Source of the DNA: JBBDNV01 sp040877415
GTDB taxonomy: Bacteria; Planctomycetota; Planctomycetia; Pirellulales; PALSA-1355
DNA: 64,000 nucleotides
Direction of reading: 5' to 3'
NCBI GenBank assembly: GCA_040877415.1
Contig: JBBDNV010000161.1
Coordinates: forward strand, 1-64,000
The notes below the pieces were generated by a model. The model made no database searches and was not told where the DNA came from. It was given only the letters and a program-made list of their open reading frames with translations. Below are positions 47,147 through 53,883 of the stretch, piece after piece (position 1 is the first letter of the stretch; each line of letters opens with the position of its first letter). The position numbers were made by a program, and so were the translations under genes.

Positions 47147-48150
47147 CGTCTATAGACACAACAATCTTCGGCACAGACGTCGTGGCTGGGGCCGAAGCGG
47201 CCGATTGCCCGCTTCGGCGCCCCCGACGTGCGCTCCAGGATCAGCTCGCGAATCATGCGGACGAATTCGGGATGGCTGCCGACCGTGGCGGCGCGGACCA
47301 TGTTTAAGCCCAGATCGTCGCACAGTTTTCGAGCCTCGGTGTCGAGGTCGTAGAGAATTTCCATGTGGTCCGAAAGGAACCCGATCGGCACGATCACCAG
47401 GTCGCGGACCGCAGCCGTCGCGTGCAGCTTGCGCAGGGCGTCGCAAATGTCGGGCTCCAGCCACGGCTGCTGTGGCGGGCCGCTGCGGCTTTGATAAGCC
47501 ACCTGAAAGTCCACAATCGCCAACGCCTCGGAAACGAGTCGGGCCGCTTCGGCGATTTGCGCCGCATAGTTGCAGTCGTCGGACATCGCCTGCGGAATGC
47601 TGTGCGCCGTATAGATCACCCGAGCGGCGTCGCGCCGCGGAGGCGCGATTTGCGCAAGCGCCTCGCGGAGCCGCTCGGTCATGGGTCCGATGAATCCCGG
47701 GTGATTGTAGTAAGACCGCAGTTTGTCGACCATCGGGGCCGCGGGACCGACCGACTGACGGGCCCGCTCGATATCCTCCAGGTATTGGCGGCAACTGGAG
47801 TAGGAACTGTAGGCGGAGGTGAGAAAGGCGAGCGCCCGACCCACGCCGTCGCGGGCCATCTCGGCCATCGTCTCGGCCAAAAGCGGATGCCAGTTGCGGT
47901 TCCCCCAGTAGACGCGCAAGCGGGGTCCGTGGGCGTCGAGTTCGGCTTCGAGGGCGGCGACGAGCGCACGGGTCTGCTCGGCGAGCGGGCTTTTTCCGCC
48001 GAACTGCCGGTAGTGCTCGGCCACTTCGAGCAAGCGCGCGCGTGGGACATTTTTGCCCCGCACGACGTTTTCGAGAAATGGGAGCACGTCGTCGGGGCCT
48101 TCCGGTCCGCCGAATGCGACTACCAGGACCGCGTCGTAAGGCTTGGTCAC
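47143..48150 (-). CDS. hemH: Ferrochelatase, Fe-S-type (coproporphyrin ferrochelatase possible)
   Basis: 335 residues. The family core is intact: YDAVLVVAFGGPEGPDDV, YWGNRNWHP, FLTSAYSSYSSCRQY, YTAHSIP with the metal-inserting His183, and VIVPIGFLSDHMEILYDLD with Glu264. It inserts ferrous iron into a porphyrin, the last step of heme synthesis. YWGNRNWHP and SRSGPPQQPWLEPD look like the actinobacterial/monoderm coproporphyrin type. Cys120 together with Cys326, Cys330 and Cys331 near the C-terminus match the number and rough placement of the [2Fe-2S] ligands of that type. No hemQ-like gene is in the window. Downstream is the heme-binding protein operon, a fitting context. Confidence 0.9.
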   Translation of the reverse strand: MTKPYDAVLVVAFGGPEGPDDVLPFLENVVRGKNVPRARLLEVAEHYRQFGGKSPLAEQTRALVAALEAELDAHGPRLRVYWGNRNWHPLLAETMAEMARDGVGRALAFLTSAYSSYSSCRQYLEDIERARQSVGPAAPMVDKLRSYYNHPGFIGPMTERLREALAQIAPPRRDAARVIYTAHSIPQAMSDDCNYAAQIAEAARLVSEALAIVDFQVAYQSRSGPPQQPWLEPDICDALRKLHATAAVRDLVIVPIGFLSDHMEILYDLDTEARKLCDDLGLNMVRAATVGSHPEFVRMIRELILERTSGAPKRAIGRFGPSHDVCAEDCCVYRR

Positions 48151-48224
48151 ACCGCGCTACCTTGGAGAGCCGTTGAGATAAAGCGGACTGGACAACTCTG
48201 GACTTTCCCGCGGAGCAGGCGCCG

Positions 48225-48241
48225 GCTCGGTGCCTGTCCCC
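48225..48241. repeat. Copy of a dispersed palindromic repeat (half element)
   Basis: GCTCGGTGCCTGTCCCC is identical to the right arm of the long hairpin at 63509-63587. Only one arm is present here. It lies between hemH and tRNA-Glu. Confidence 0.6.
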
Positions 48242-48348
48242 TGTAGTTCAACGGCCGTTCGAGAGCGCGAAGATCGACCCCGCGCGCAGCCCCACCGTTC
48301 GCGCTGCCGCCAGGGCGCGCAAGCAGGCTCTCGCGGCTTGCTAGGCAG

Positions 48349-48423
48349 TGACCCCGACGGGATTTGAACCCGTGTTATCGGCGTGAAAGGCCGGTGTCCT
48401 AGACCAGGCTAGACGACGGGGCC
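48349..48423 (-). tRNA. tRNA-Glu(TTC)
   Basis: A 75-nt cloverleaf reads on the minus strand with acceptor GGCCCCG/CGGGGTC, anticodon loop CTTTCAC and T-arm ACGGG-TTCAAAT-CCCGT. One C.A mismatch occurs at the top of the anticodon stem. Discriminator A. Confidence 0.9.
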
Positions 48424-48635
48424 AAAGTTGGCCGACCCACGCGTCGCGCGCGAGCAATCTGGGTGTATGATGCCCGATACGGCCGATTCGTCAAGTGCTG
48501 AAGGCATCGATGCTTGCGCGCGCTCGAACGCCCGGCGCGCGGGAATCGAGCCGGCTGCAAGACGACGTCTGAGGATTGGAATCGTCGGCGGGGTGCCGCC
48601 GACGGCGCTGAATCGCGCGAAATGAAAAAGAACGA

Positions 48636-48854
48636 TCAGCTTTCGGCGGCGCCGTTCGAATCGGCATCCGCCTTGTCCGAGGTGGTCATCTCATTGCGAC
48701 GGATCGCGTCGTAGACTTCGCGACGGTGGACCGGAATTTCTTTGGGAGCTTCCACTCCCAGCCGGACCTTGTCACCGCGGATTTCCACGACGACGATCGT
48801 GATGTCATTGTTGATGACAATACTCTCGTTCTTCTTTCGAGATAGAACCAACAT
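48636..48854 (-). CDS. csrA: CsrA, post-transcriptional regulator
   Basis: 72 residues from the ATG at 48854 with AAGGAA 9 nt upstream; longer in-frame starts lack any family character. MLVLSRKKNESIVINNDITIVVVEIRGDKVRLGVEAPKEIPVHRREVYDAI is a full CsrA fold with the RNA-binding Leu4 and Arg44. The acidic C-terminus is longer than E. coli CsrA (61 residues). It binds GGA motifs in mRNA leaders to repress or activate translation, controlling carbon storage, motility and similar traits. Two GGA motifs in its own leader suggest autoregulation. tRNA-Glu lies downstream. Confidence 0.97.
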   Translation of the reverse strand: MLVLSRKKNESIVINNDITIVVVEIRGDKVRLGVEAPKEIPVHRREVYDAIRRNEMTTSDKADADSNGAAES

Positions 48855-48870
48855 AGGCCATTCCTTCGAT

Positions 48871-48891
48871 GTTGTCGCGGGGCTTCCTTGT
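48871..48891 (-). promoter_or_regulatory. Candidate CsrA-binding sites in the csrA leader
   Basis: ACAAGGA (48891-48885) is an exact match to the ACARGGA core of CsrA sites; a second GGA is part of the ribosome site AAGGAA (48876-48871), 12 nt further on. Paired sites of this kind let one CsrA dimer block its own translation start. Confidence 0.45.
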
Positions 48892-48987
48892 GCGTTCTCC
48901 AGACCCCTCGATGAGACAGCGCGCTCGTGTGCGCCACCCCAGAACTGGGGATACTGCACCCGCGTGCATAGACTCTTGCTACCATTC

Positions 48988-49015
48988 ACTCTACGTGCTC
49001 CCAGGGTAGAGTCAA
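48988..49015 (-). promoter_or_regulatory. Candidate csrA promoter
   Basis: On the minus strand TTGACT (49015-49010) and TAGAGT (48993-48988) are separated by 16 bp, about 135 bp upstream of the csrA ATG. The leader holds two GGA motifs. Confidence 0.5.
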
Positions 49016-49613
49016 GCTTTCGCGTCTTGCGCCTTAACGTAATCCCTGGCCAGTAGCGCACCAGGCCGCACAAGATATCGGGTCGCACGGGGTCCGCAAA
49101 ATCTTTGTGGACCTCCCAGTCTTTCCAAAATACCTGGTCGCATGCCTCGGATAAACTCAAACCTGCCAGTTGCTTAAGCCGCCCGACCCTTTGAATTCAC
49201 CACCGGCGAAATGCTGGTTGCCGACTGGCGGCCGAGGAGGCTTTGGTGCGCGTAACTGCCACGAGACCGCCGGCGGGTGCCAACCGCGACGGCGCGGTCG
49301 TTGAACTAGCGTGGTATCACATCCGCTAATGTCGCGCGCGTTGGACCGATGCGAATAACCGTGCGCTACCCAAACTACGATCGGCGCTTTTGCGCCTATG
49401 TTTCGGGTGTCGTCAAAAGGACTCATTGACGATCGCGCCGCGTCGCGCAATCCGCGCAGCGGATGCGGTTGGCTGTGCGCTTTTTTTCGCAGCGGCACTC
49501 GTGGGCGGCGCGCATCAATCGCCGCCAGCACAAAAAAACGGTGATTCGTGCTGGTTCGGACGATAATTCCGCGAGAATTTCACAGCGCGAGCCGGCGCGG
49601 TTCGCTTCGTCGC
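49016..49613. other. ~600-bp intergenic region between csrA and nuoI promoters
   Basis: No supported gene. The minus-strand open frame 49157-49531 (124 codons) is basic/proline-rich with no start signal and is probably not coding. A weak intrinsic-terminator-like hairpin with seven T residues lies on the plus strand at 49454-49487, so a small plus-strand RNA is conceivable. Confidence 0.35.
49454..49487 (+). terminator. Weak terminator-like hairpin
   Basis: GCGCA and TGCGC pair with a 2-nt bulge and two further base pairs, then seven T residues follow. It is not behind any gene I can support, so it may end an unrecognised small RNA. Confidence 0.3.
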
Positions 49614-49641
49614 TTGCGGCTGATGACGCGCCATTTATAAT
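49614..49641 (+). promoter_or_regulatory. Candidate nuoI promoter
   Basis: A perfect -10 TATAAT (49636-49641) with TTGCGG (49614-49619) 16 bp before it. About 95 bp upstream of the nuoI ATG. Confidence 0.55.
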
Positions 49642-49736
49642 ACAAGTATTGAGTTGCTTTATCGAGCTTGCCTTTCGAGCTTGACCGCATCGGTCTTGCT
49701 CCCGAGGGTGGAAGCCGATCGCGAGCGAGAACGAAA

Positions 49737-50264
49737 ATGGGCCGTTGGTTGCGCAACGTCTGGGATGCGGTGTTCACGGTCGCCCACGGCATGTGGGTCA
49801 CGATGCGCTACTGGCTGATCACGTATCGCCCGGAGCGCAGGACGTTCACCGAGCATTTTGAATATCCCGAGTTGCCCGTGCCGGTGGCCGCCCGCTACCG
49901 GGGTTTCCACCGGTTTGACCTGACGACGTGCATTGGCTGCGATCAGTGCGCCAAGGCGTGCCCGGTGGACTGCATCTACATCGGCAAGGAAAAGGTGACC
50001 ACGGGGAAGGGATTTCGCGTGACGGGCTTTACGATTGACTACACGAAGTGCATGTTCTGCGCGCTGTGCGTGGAGCCGTGTCCCGTGGACTGCATTTTCA
50101 TGGGCGCGACGCACGATTTGAGCTGCTACAGCCGTGACGGATGCCTGGTCGACTTCGCGCGCTTGCCGGTCGACGTCGCCTGGGGCCGCTCGACGCTCAA
50201 TCCTACCGCGGTGGCCGCCTCGAAGGTGATTGTCGAGCCGGTGCACGGCGGGCCTAATCAGTGA
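49737..50264 (+). CDS. nuoI: NADH-quinone oxidoreductase subunit I
   Basis: 175 residues from the ATG at 49737. It is the small two-[4Fe-4S] subunit of the complex I peripheral arm. The two ferredoxin motifs are exact: TTCIGCDQCAKACPVDCI (Cys65, 68, 71, 75) and TKCMFCALCVEPCPVDCI (Cys105, 108, 111, 115). The N-terminal amphipathic helix (WDAVFTVAHGMWVTMRYW) binds the membrane arm. It passes electrons toward NuoB. It is separated from the other nuo genes by a DUF2203 gene and an insertion sequence; its own promoter lies just upstream. Confidence 0.97.
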   Translation: MGRWLRNVWDAVFTVAHGMWVTMRYWLITYRPERRTFTEHFEYPELPVPVAARYRGFHRFDLTTCIGCDQCAKACPVDCIYIGKEKVTTGKGFRVTGFTIDYTKCMFCALCVEPCPVDCIFMGATHDLSCYSRDGCLVDFARLPVDVAWGRSTLNPTAVAASKVIVEPVHGGPNQ

Positions 50265-50296
50265 AATTTCCCCAGCGATATCGAGATTTTCCAACC

Positions 50297-50764
50297 ATGA
50301 TGTCCGACGCCTATCGCCCGAGCAAGTTGTTCACCGTCGATCAGGCCAACGCGGCGCTGCCCTTGGTTCGCGCCATCACCGGCGACCTGGTGCGGTTGTC
50401 GCGTGAAGTGATGGAGCGCCGCGAACGCCTGGCCCTGCTTTCGGGCCGCCGCAACACGTCGGCCAGCGATCCGTACTCGGAGGAGCTGGCCCAGATCGAG
50501 GAAGAGCTGCAAAAGGACAGCGAGCAGTTGCAAGCGTACGTCGACGAGCTTGTGGAACTGGGGGTCGAGCCGAAAAGCGGCCCCGAGGGGCTGGTGGATT
50601 TTCCGTGCCTGATGGACGGCCGCATCGTCTTCTTGTGCTGGAAGTTCGGCGAGCCGGAGGTGATGTACTGGCACGAGCTCGATGCCGGTGTCGCGGGCCG
50701 CCAATCACTCGTGGCCGGCAGCATGGCCCAGGAAGGCGACGAGCCGCGCGATGAGTCGCTTTGA
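50297..50764 (+). CDS. DUF2203 protein
   Basis: 155 residues from the ATG at 50297; a GTG at 50261 overlapping the nuoI stop (GTGA) is also possible. The family pattern is KLFTVDQANAALPLVRAITGDLVRLSREVMERRERLALL, then a coiled central helix and GVEPKSGPEGLVDFPCLMDGRIVFLCWKFGEPEVMYWHELDAG. The first part is an alpha-helical coil, the last a compact domain with invariant DFP, W-x-GE-x-x-x-YWHE. Function is unknown. It is in the same transcript as nuoI and is directly followed by the insertion sequence. Confidence 0.8.
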   Translation: MMSDAYRPSKLFTVDQANAALPLVRAITGDLVRLSREVMERRERLALLSGRRNTSASDPYSEELAQIEEELQKDSEQLQAYVDELVELGVEPKSGPEGLVDFPCLMDGRIVFLCWKFGEPEVMYWHELDAGVAGRQSLVAGSMAQEGDEPRDESL

Positions 50765-50825
50765 AGGCGTGCGCCGGGCAACTCAGTTTAACGAGTGATG
50801 ATCGGCCGCGCGTTGGGGTGCTTGC

Positions 50826-50833
50826 CCAAGCCC
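50826..50833. repeat. Target-site duplication, left copy (CCAAGCCC)
   Basis: CCAAGCCC here matches 52435-52442, immediately outside both ends of the insertion sequence. With one more base the repeat is 9 bp (CCCAAGCCC). Confidence 0.75.
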
Positions 50834-50937
50834 GGGTGTGGCAAAATCGACTGGCGCATTTTGCGAGGACGAGGTAATCTGATGGCAGTTCCCGACAAGG
50901 GAGGTCGTCACAATGAATCGGTTTCAAGGAGTCAACG

Positions 50938-51228
50938 ATGGCTGGGCCTCGCAACGCGTCAGAAGAATCGGCGTCTCAAGGGGCGCCCGAAAAATTGGTT
51001 GCTGCGATGGAGCAGGAAATGCAGCAGTATCTCCAGTCGGTGATGCAGACGGTGAACAACGCACCGGATGGGGCGTGGATTGCCGGCAGCGAGGAGTCGG
51101 TCCGCGACTTGAGCGCGGACTTCCGCCGCCGCGTATTTGAACGCGCCGTGCAGATGCGAGTGGATGCGGCGGAAGCCGCTTTTCCCCCCTCCGCACAACC
51201 CGGCGACGGGCAAGCGTCTGGCGAATAA
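50938..51228 (+). CDS. Transposase N-terminal frame (orfA) of the ISKra4-like element
   Basis: 96 residues from the ATG at 50938 with AAGGAG 6 nt upstream. It is a helical N-terminal region (KLVAAMEQEMQQYLQSVMQTVNNAPDG; VRDLSADFRRRVFERAVQMRVDAAEAAF). It overlaps the main frame by 92 bases. At TTTTCCCCCC (51180-51189) a +1 shift joins it in register to the main frame, giving the continuous text AEAAFPPPHNPATGKRL. Probable programmed frameshift or a sequence slip; without it the product is a stub. Confidence 0.65.
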   Translation: MAGPRNASEESASQGAPEKLVAAMEQEMQQYLQSVMQTVNNAPDGAWIAGSEESVRDLSADFRRRVFERAVQMRVDAAEAAFPPSAQPGDGQASGE

Positions 51229-52408
51229 AGGTCGGCAAGACAAGTCCGTGCTGACGGTGAATGGCCGCATCCAGCTATGGCGGCGTTGGTGGCACGCGCC
51301 GCAAACAGGCAGCCTGGCGCCGGCCGACGATGCGATGAATCGACAAGGTGAGACGATCATGCCTGGCGTGCGCGAGATGGCCTGCCGTGAGAACCAAGGA
51401 GCGACGAGCTTCGACAAGGCGGCGGAGAACTTGGCGCGCACGGCGCAAATCACGCTCAGTGGTGAGCAGTTGCGGCTGGTGGTGGAGGCGGAAGGGCGCA
51501 ACGTCCAAGCGGTGCAACAAGCGGCCGTGCTGCCCACAGCCTGGACCGCGGCCGATTGCCAGGTGGTCGAAAATGGGCGAAAAGTGCCGGGAAAGACTCG
51601 TGTTTACACGGGCTGCGACGGTGTGATGGTGCCGGTCATCACGCAAGCCGAGAAGCAGAAGCGGCGCGCAAACGTGAAGCAGAAGCGGCGAAAAAGCGGT
51701 CAGAGACGACGCCCTCTGCCGCCGGTGCGCAAAGGTGCGGACCAGACCTGGAAGGAGTTCAAGATCGTTTACTTCTACGACGAAGACTTGCAGCATCAGC
51801 ACGTCGCGGTGACGCATCAGAACCATGCCGCGGCAGGCAAGCTGCTGAGGCGCGAGGCGGACCGGCTCGACTTCCGACACGCCAACCAGCGTGTTGCCAA
51901 TGTGGACGGCGCACCGTGGATTCGCGAGCAGCTACAGTTGCACTTGGCGGAATTGGATGGCTTGGGTTTGGACTTCTATCACCTGAGCGAAAATGTACAT
52001 CGCGCGCGGCGCGTGGTGTTCGGCGAGAACTCCGCCGAGGGAAAAATCTGGGCCGATGAGTTGATGCACGCCTTCAAGCACGACGGCTATGACTCGGCCT
52101 GGGAACGGCTGGTGCAGTGGCGTGCCAAGCTGGGCCGCTCTGGGAAGAAACGCCAGGCCGCCGATCGACTGCTGAACTACGTATCCGGGCGGCGGGAAAT
52201 GATTCGCTATCCATCGTTTCTCGCCAACGGCTGGCAGATCGGCAGCGGTCCGACGGAAGCCCAGTGCAAACTGACCGTGGGCCGCTTAAAAGGCCGCAGC
52301 CGACGCTGGGACCGCCCCAATGCTACCGCCGTCGCGGCGCTGGACAGTCTGGAGCGGAGCGGCCAATGGCACTTGTACTGGAAAACCCCTTGCACCACTG
52401 CCGCTTAA
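51137..52408 (+). CDS. Transposase, ISKra4-like (DDE), main frame
   Basis: 423 residues as an open frame, the functional part starting near residue 15 where it joins the N-terminal frame. Catalytic residues of the ISKra4/UPF0236-type transposase are in place: Asp161 in YTGCDGVMVPV, Asp257 in NVDGAPWI and Glu374 in GSGPTEAQCKLTVGRLKGRSRRW. Conserved text also includes FLANGWQIGSGP. The ATG at 51137 has no clear ribosome site, in keeping with expression by frameshift from the upstream frame. The gene is intact, so the element could still move. Confidence 0.8.
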   Translation: MNAPCRCEWMRRKPLFPPPHNPATGKRLANKGRQDKSVLTVNGRIQLWRRWWHAPQTGSLAPADDAMNRQGETIMPGVREMACRENQGATSFDKAAENLARTAQITLSGEQLRLVVEAEGRNVQAVQQAAVLPTAWTAADCQVVENGRKVPGKTRVYTGCDGVMVPVITQAEKQKRRANVKQKRRKSGQRRRPLPPVRKGADQTWKEFKIVYFYDEDLQHQHVAVTHQNHAAAGKLLRREADRLDFRHANQRVANVDGAPWIREQLQLHLAELDGLGLDFYHLSENVHRARRVVFGENSAEGKIWADELMHAFKHDGYDSAWERLVQWRAKLGRSGKKRQAADRLLNYVSGRREMIRYPSFLANGWQIGSGPTEAQCKLTVGRLKGRSRRWDRPNATAVAALDSLERSGQWHLYWKTPCTTAA

Positions 52409-52434
52409 CATCGCCAGAATGTTTGGGCACACCC

Positions 52435-52442
52435 CCAAGCCC
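52435..52442. repeat. Target-site duplication, right copy (CCAAGCCC)
   Basis: Right-hand copy of the 8-bp duplication flanking the insertion sequence. Confidence 0.75.
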
Positions 52443-52449
52443 ACGCGCC

Positions 52450-52479
52450 TTGCCAGCCTGGCGGGGCCTCTCGTAGAAT
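52450..52479 (+). promoter_or_regulatory. Candidate nuoA promoter just beyond the insertion sequence
   Basis: TTGCCA (52450-52455) and TAGAAT (52474-52479), 18 bp apart, ~95 bp upstream of nuoA. It begins only 7 bp after the target-site duplication, so it was spared by the insertion. Confidence 0.45.
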
Positions 52480-52572
52480 GCAGGTTTTCGCGGGGCGCAA
52501 GCGGACGCCATCTGAGTTGGCATTGGCCCGCCGCCGCTCTGCCGCTTCATTTGGGAAGGTAACGAGCGCACC

Positions 52573-53223
52573 ATGGCCTTGCCCACGACCGTTGCCGCCT
52601 ACATGGCTCTGTTCGCGGCGGTCGGTTTCGCGTTTCTGTTCCTCACGCTTTTGGTGGGCCGGTTTCTGCGGCCCCGGGAGCCAAATGTCGAAAAGCTCGA
52701 AGTGTACGAATGCGGCGAGCCGACGATCGGCTCGAGCTTCGTGCAGTTCGACCTGCGGTTCTACGTCGTGGCGCTTTTGTTCATCATCTTCGACGTCGAG
52801 GTGGCGTTGTTCTTTCCCTGGGCCACGGTGTTCGGCAAAACCACGCACCTGATGGATCCGAATCTGCCAAAAGCCACGGCCGAGGGAGAGCTGACGCCCG
52901 AAGCGGCGGCCCTGTTCGTCGAACTAGGCGTCGAGAGTCCGACGGTTCCCAGGCTAAGCGACGAATTGGAACAATCGGTCGGACCCGGCTTGAGCCCCCA
53001 ACAGCGCGCCGACCTGGCGATCGAAGACCTGGCCAGCCGCACCGCGCTCGTTTCGATGGCGGACATCGGCGTGTTCTTCGCCGTGCTGCTGGTGGGTTTT
53101 GCCTACGTTTGGAAGCGCGGCGATCTCGACTGGGTTCGCGCGCTGAGCCGAGAGCGGGCGCTCGAAGCGCGCGCCGGGCCGCCGTCCCCCGTGACGGAGG
53201 AAGAAGCCGCATTGTCGCCGTAA
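52573..53223 (+). CDS. nuoA: NADH-quinone oxidoreductase subunit A, with large insertion
   Basis: 216 residues; bacterial NuoA is normally ~120-150. The conserved part is present: first span at ~7-30, then the loop signature EKLEVYECGEPTIGSSFVQFDLRFYVVALLFIIFDVEVALFFPWA (residues 40-84) that lines the quinone site. Residues ~88-160 are an extra mostly hydrophilic segment (THLMDPNLPKATAEGELTPEA ... SPQQRADLAIEDLASR), after which the third span follows (DIGVFFAVLLVGFAYVW). The extra segment would lie outside the membrane. It is the first gene of the main nuo operon; nuoC is 73 bp downstream. nuoB is not between them. Confidence 0.95.
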   Translation: MALPTTVAAYMALFAAVGFAFLFLTLLVGRFLRPREPNVEKLEVYECGEPTIGSSFVQFDLRFYVVALLFIIFDVEVALFFPWATVFGKTTHLMDPNLPKATAEGELTPEAAALFVELGVESPTVPRLSDELEQSVGPGLSPQQRADLAIEDLASRTALVSMADIGVFFAVLLVGFAYVWKRGDLDWVRALSRERALEARAGPPSPVTEEEAALSP

Positions 53224-53296
53224 AGGACCGCGGACAGAGAGCCCGACAACCTGGCAGAGGCTTTCCAATCGGACCAACCGCAGCGATCGGGCCATC

Positions 53297-53827
53297 ATGA
53301 GCGGACAAGCGTTTCTCGACCGCCTGAAAAACAAGTTCGGCGACAAGATCACCGGCGCGAACCTGGAGGCGATCGATCCCTGGGTCGAAGTGGCTCCCGA
53401 CGGGCTCGTGCCGTTGTGCAAGTATCTGCGGGACGAGCCCGATTTGCGGTTCAACATGCTCAACTGCGTCTCGGGCGTTGACTATTTTGAGCCCGATCCC
53501 AAAAAGGCCGCCAAGAACGACTGGCAGCCGCACCTGGAGGTGGTATACCACCTGTCGAGCCTGCCCCACAAAACGACGCTCGTGCTCAAGGTCATCCTGC
53601 CCCGTTGGATGGACGACCAGCCGGGCCAACTGCCCGAAGTGCCGTCGGTCACGAGCATCTGGCGCACGGCCAACTGGCACGAGCGCGAAGTATTCGATCT
53701 GGTGGGGGTCCGCTTCACGGGCCATCCCGACATGCGCCGCATTTTGTGTCCCGAAGACTGGGTCGGCCACGCCCTGCGCAAAGACTACGAGATGCCGCTT
53801 GAGTATCACGGCATTCGCGGTCGTTAG
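53297..53827 (+). CDS. nuoC: NADH-quinone oxidoreductase subunit C
   Basis: 176 residues, a normal NuoC length and separate from NuoD (not the fused nuoCD form). The 30-kDa signature is complete: SVTSIWRTANWHEREVFDLVGVRFTGHPDMRRILCPEDWVGHALRKDYEMP. It is in the peripheral arm of complex I, next to NuoD and NuoB. In many operons nuoB precedes it; here nuoA does. A hairpin (53850-53869) separates it from nuoD. Confidence 0.95.
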   Translation: MSGQAFLDRLKNKFGDKITGANLEAIDPWVEVAPDGLVPLCKYLRDEPDLRFNMLNCVSGVDYFEPDPKKAAKNDWQPHLEVVYHLSSLPHKTTLVLKVILPRWMDDQPGQLPEVPSVTSIWRTANWHEREVFDLVGVRFTGHPDMRRILCPEDWVGHALRKDYEMPLEYHGIRGR

Positions 53828-53849
53828 CCCAAACCCAAGCAATGATCAG

Positions 53850-53869
53850 CCCCCGGCTCCGCCCGGGGG
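53850..53869. repeat. GC-rich hairpin between nuoC and nuoD (REP-like family A)
   Basis: CCCCCGG and CCGGGGG form a 7-bp stem. The 13-mer at 53845-53857 is the same as at 8226-8238. It makes the ATG at 53842 an unlikely nuoD start and may tune the NuoC/NuoD ratio. Confidence 0.55.
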
Positions 53870-53883
53870 AAACGGTGCCAACC

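Larger units (their letters stand above)
50834..52434 (+). mobile_element. ISKra4-like insertion sequence, complete
   Basis: The element begins GGGTGTG (50834) and ends CACACCC (52434) as imperfect terminal inverted repeats that continue inward as roughly CAAA...CTGGCG...TT..GC. It is ~1.6 kb and flanked by an 8-9 bp duplication. It carries two overlapping reading frames for the transposase (50938-51228 and 51137-52408) read by +1 frameshift. It sits between the DUF2203 and nuoA genes and does not disrupt a coding frame. Ends were called by eye. Confidence 0.8.

Noticed and set aside
48855..49160. N-terminal extension of CsrA
   Set aside because: CsrA starts at its canonical Met-Leu-x-Leu; the extension has no ribosome site and overlaps the promoter.
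49157..49531. 124-codon minus-strand open frame in the csrA-nuoI gap
   Set aside because: No start signal, no recognisable domain; composition looks non-coding.
52573..53827. nuoB expected between nuoA and nuoC
   Set aside because: Searched by reading all frames between 52573 and 53297; only 73 bp separate nuoA and nuoC and no NuoB motif is present.
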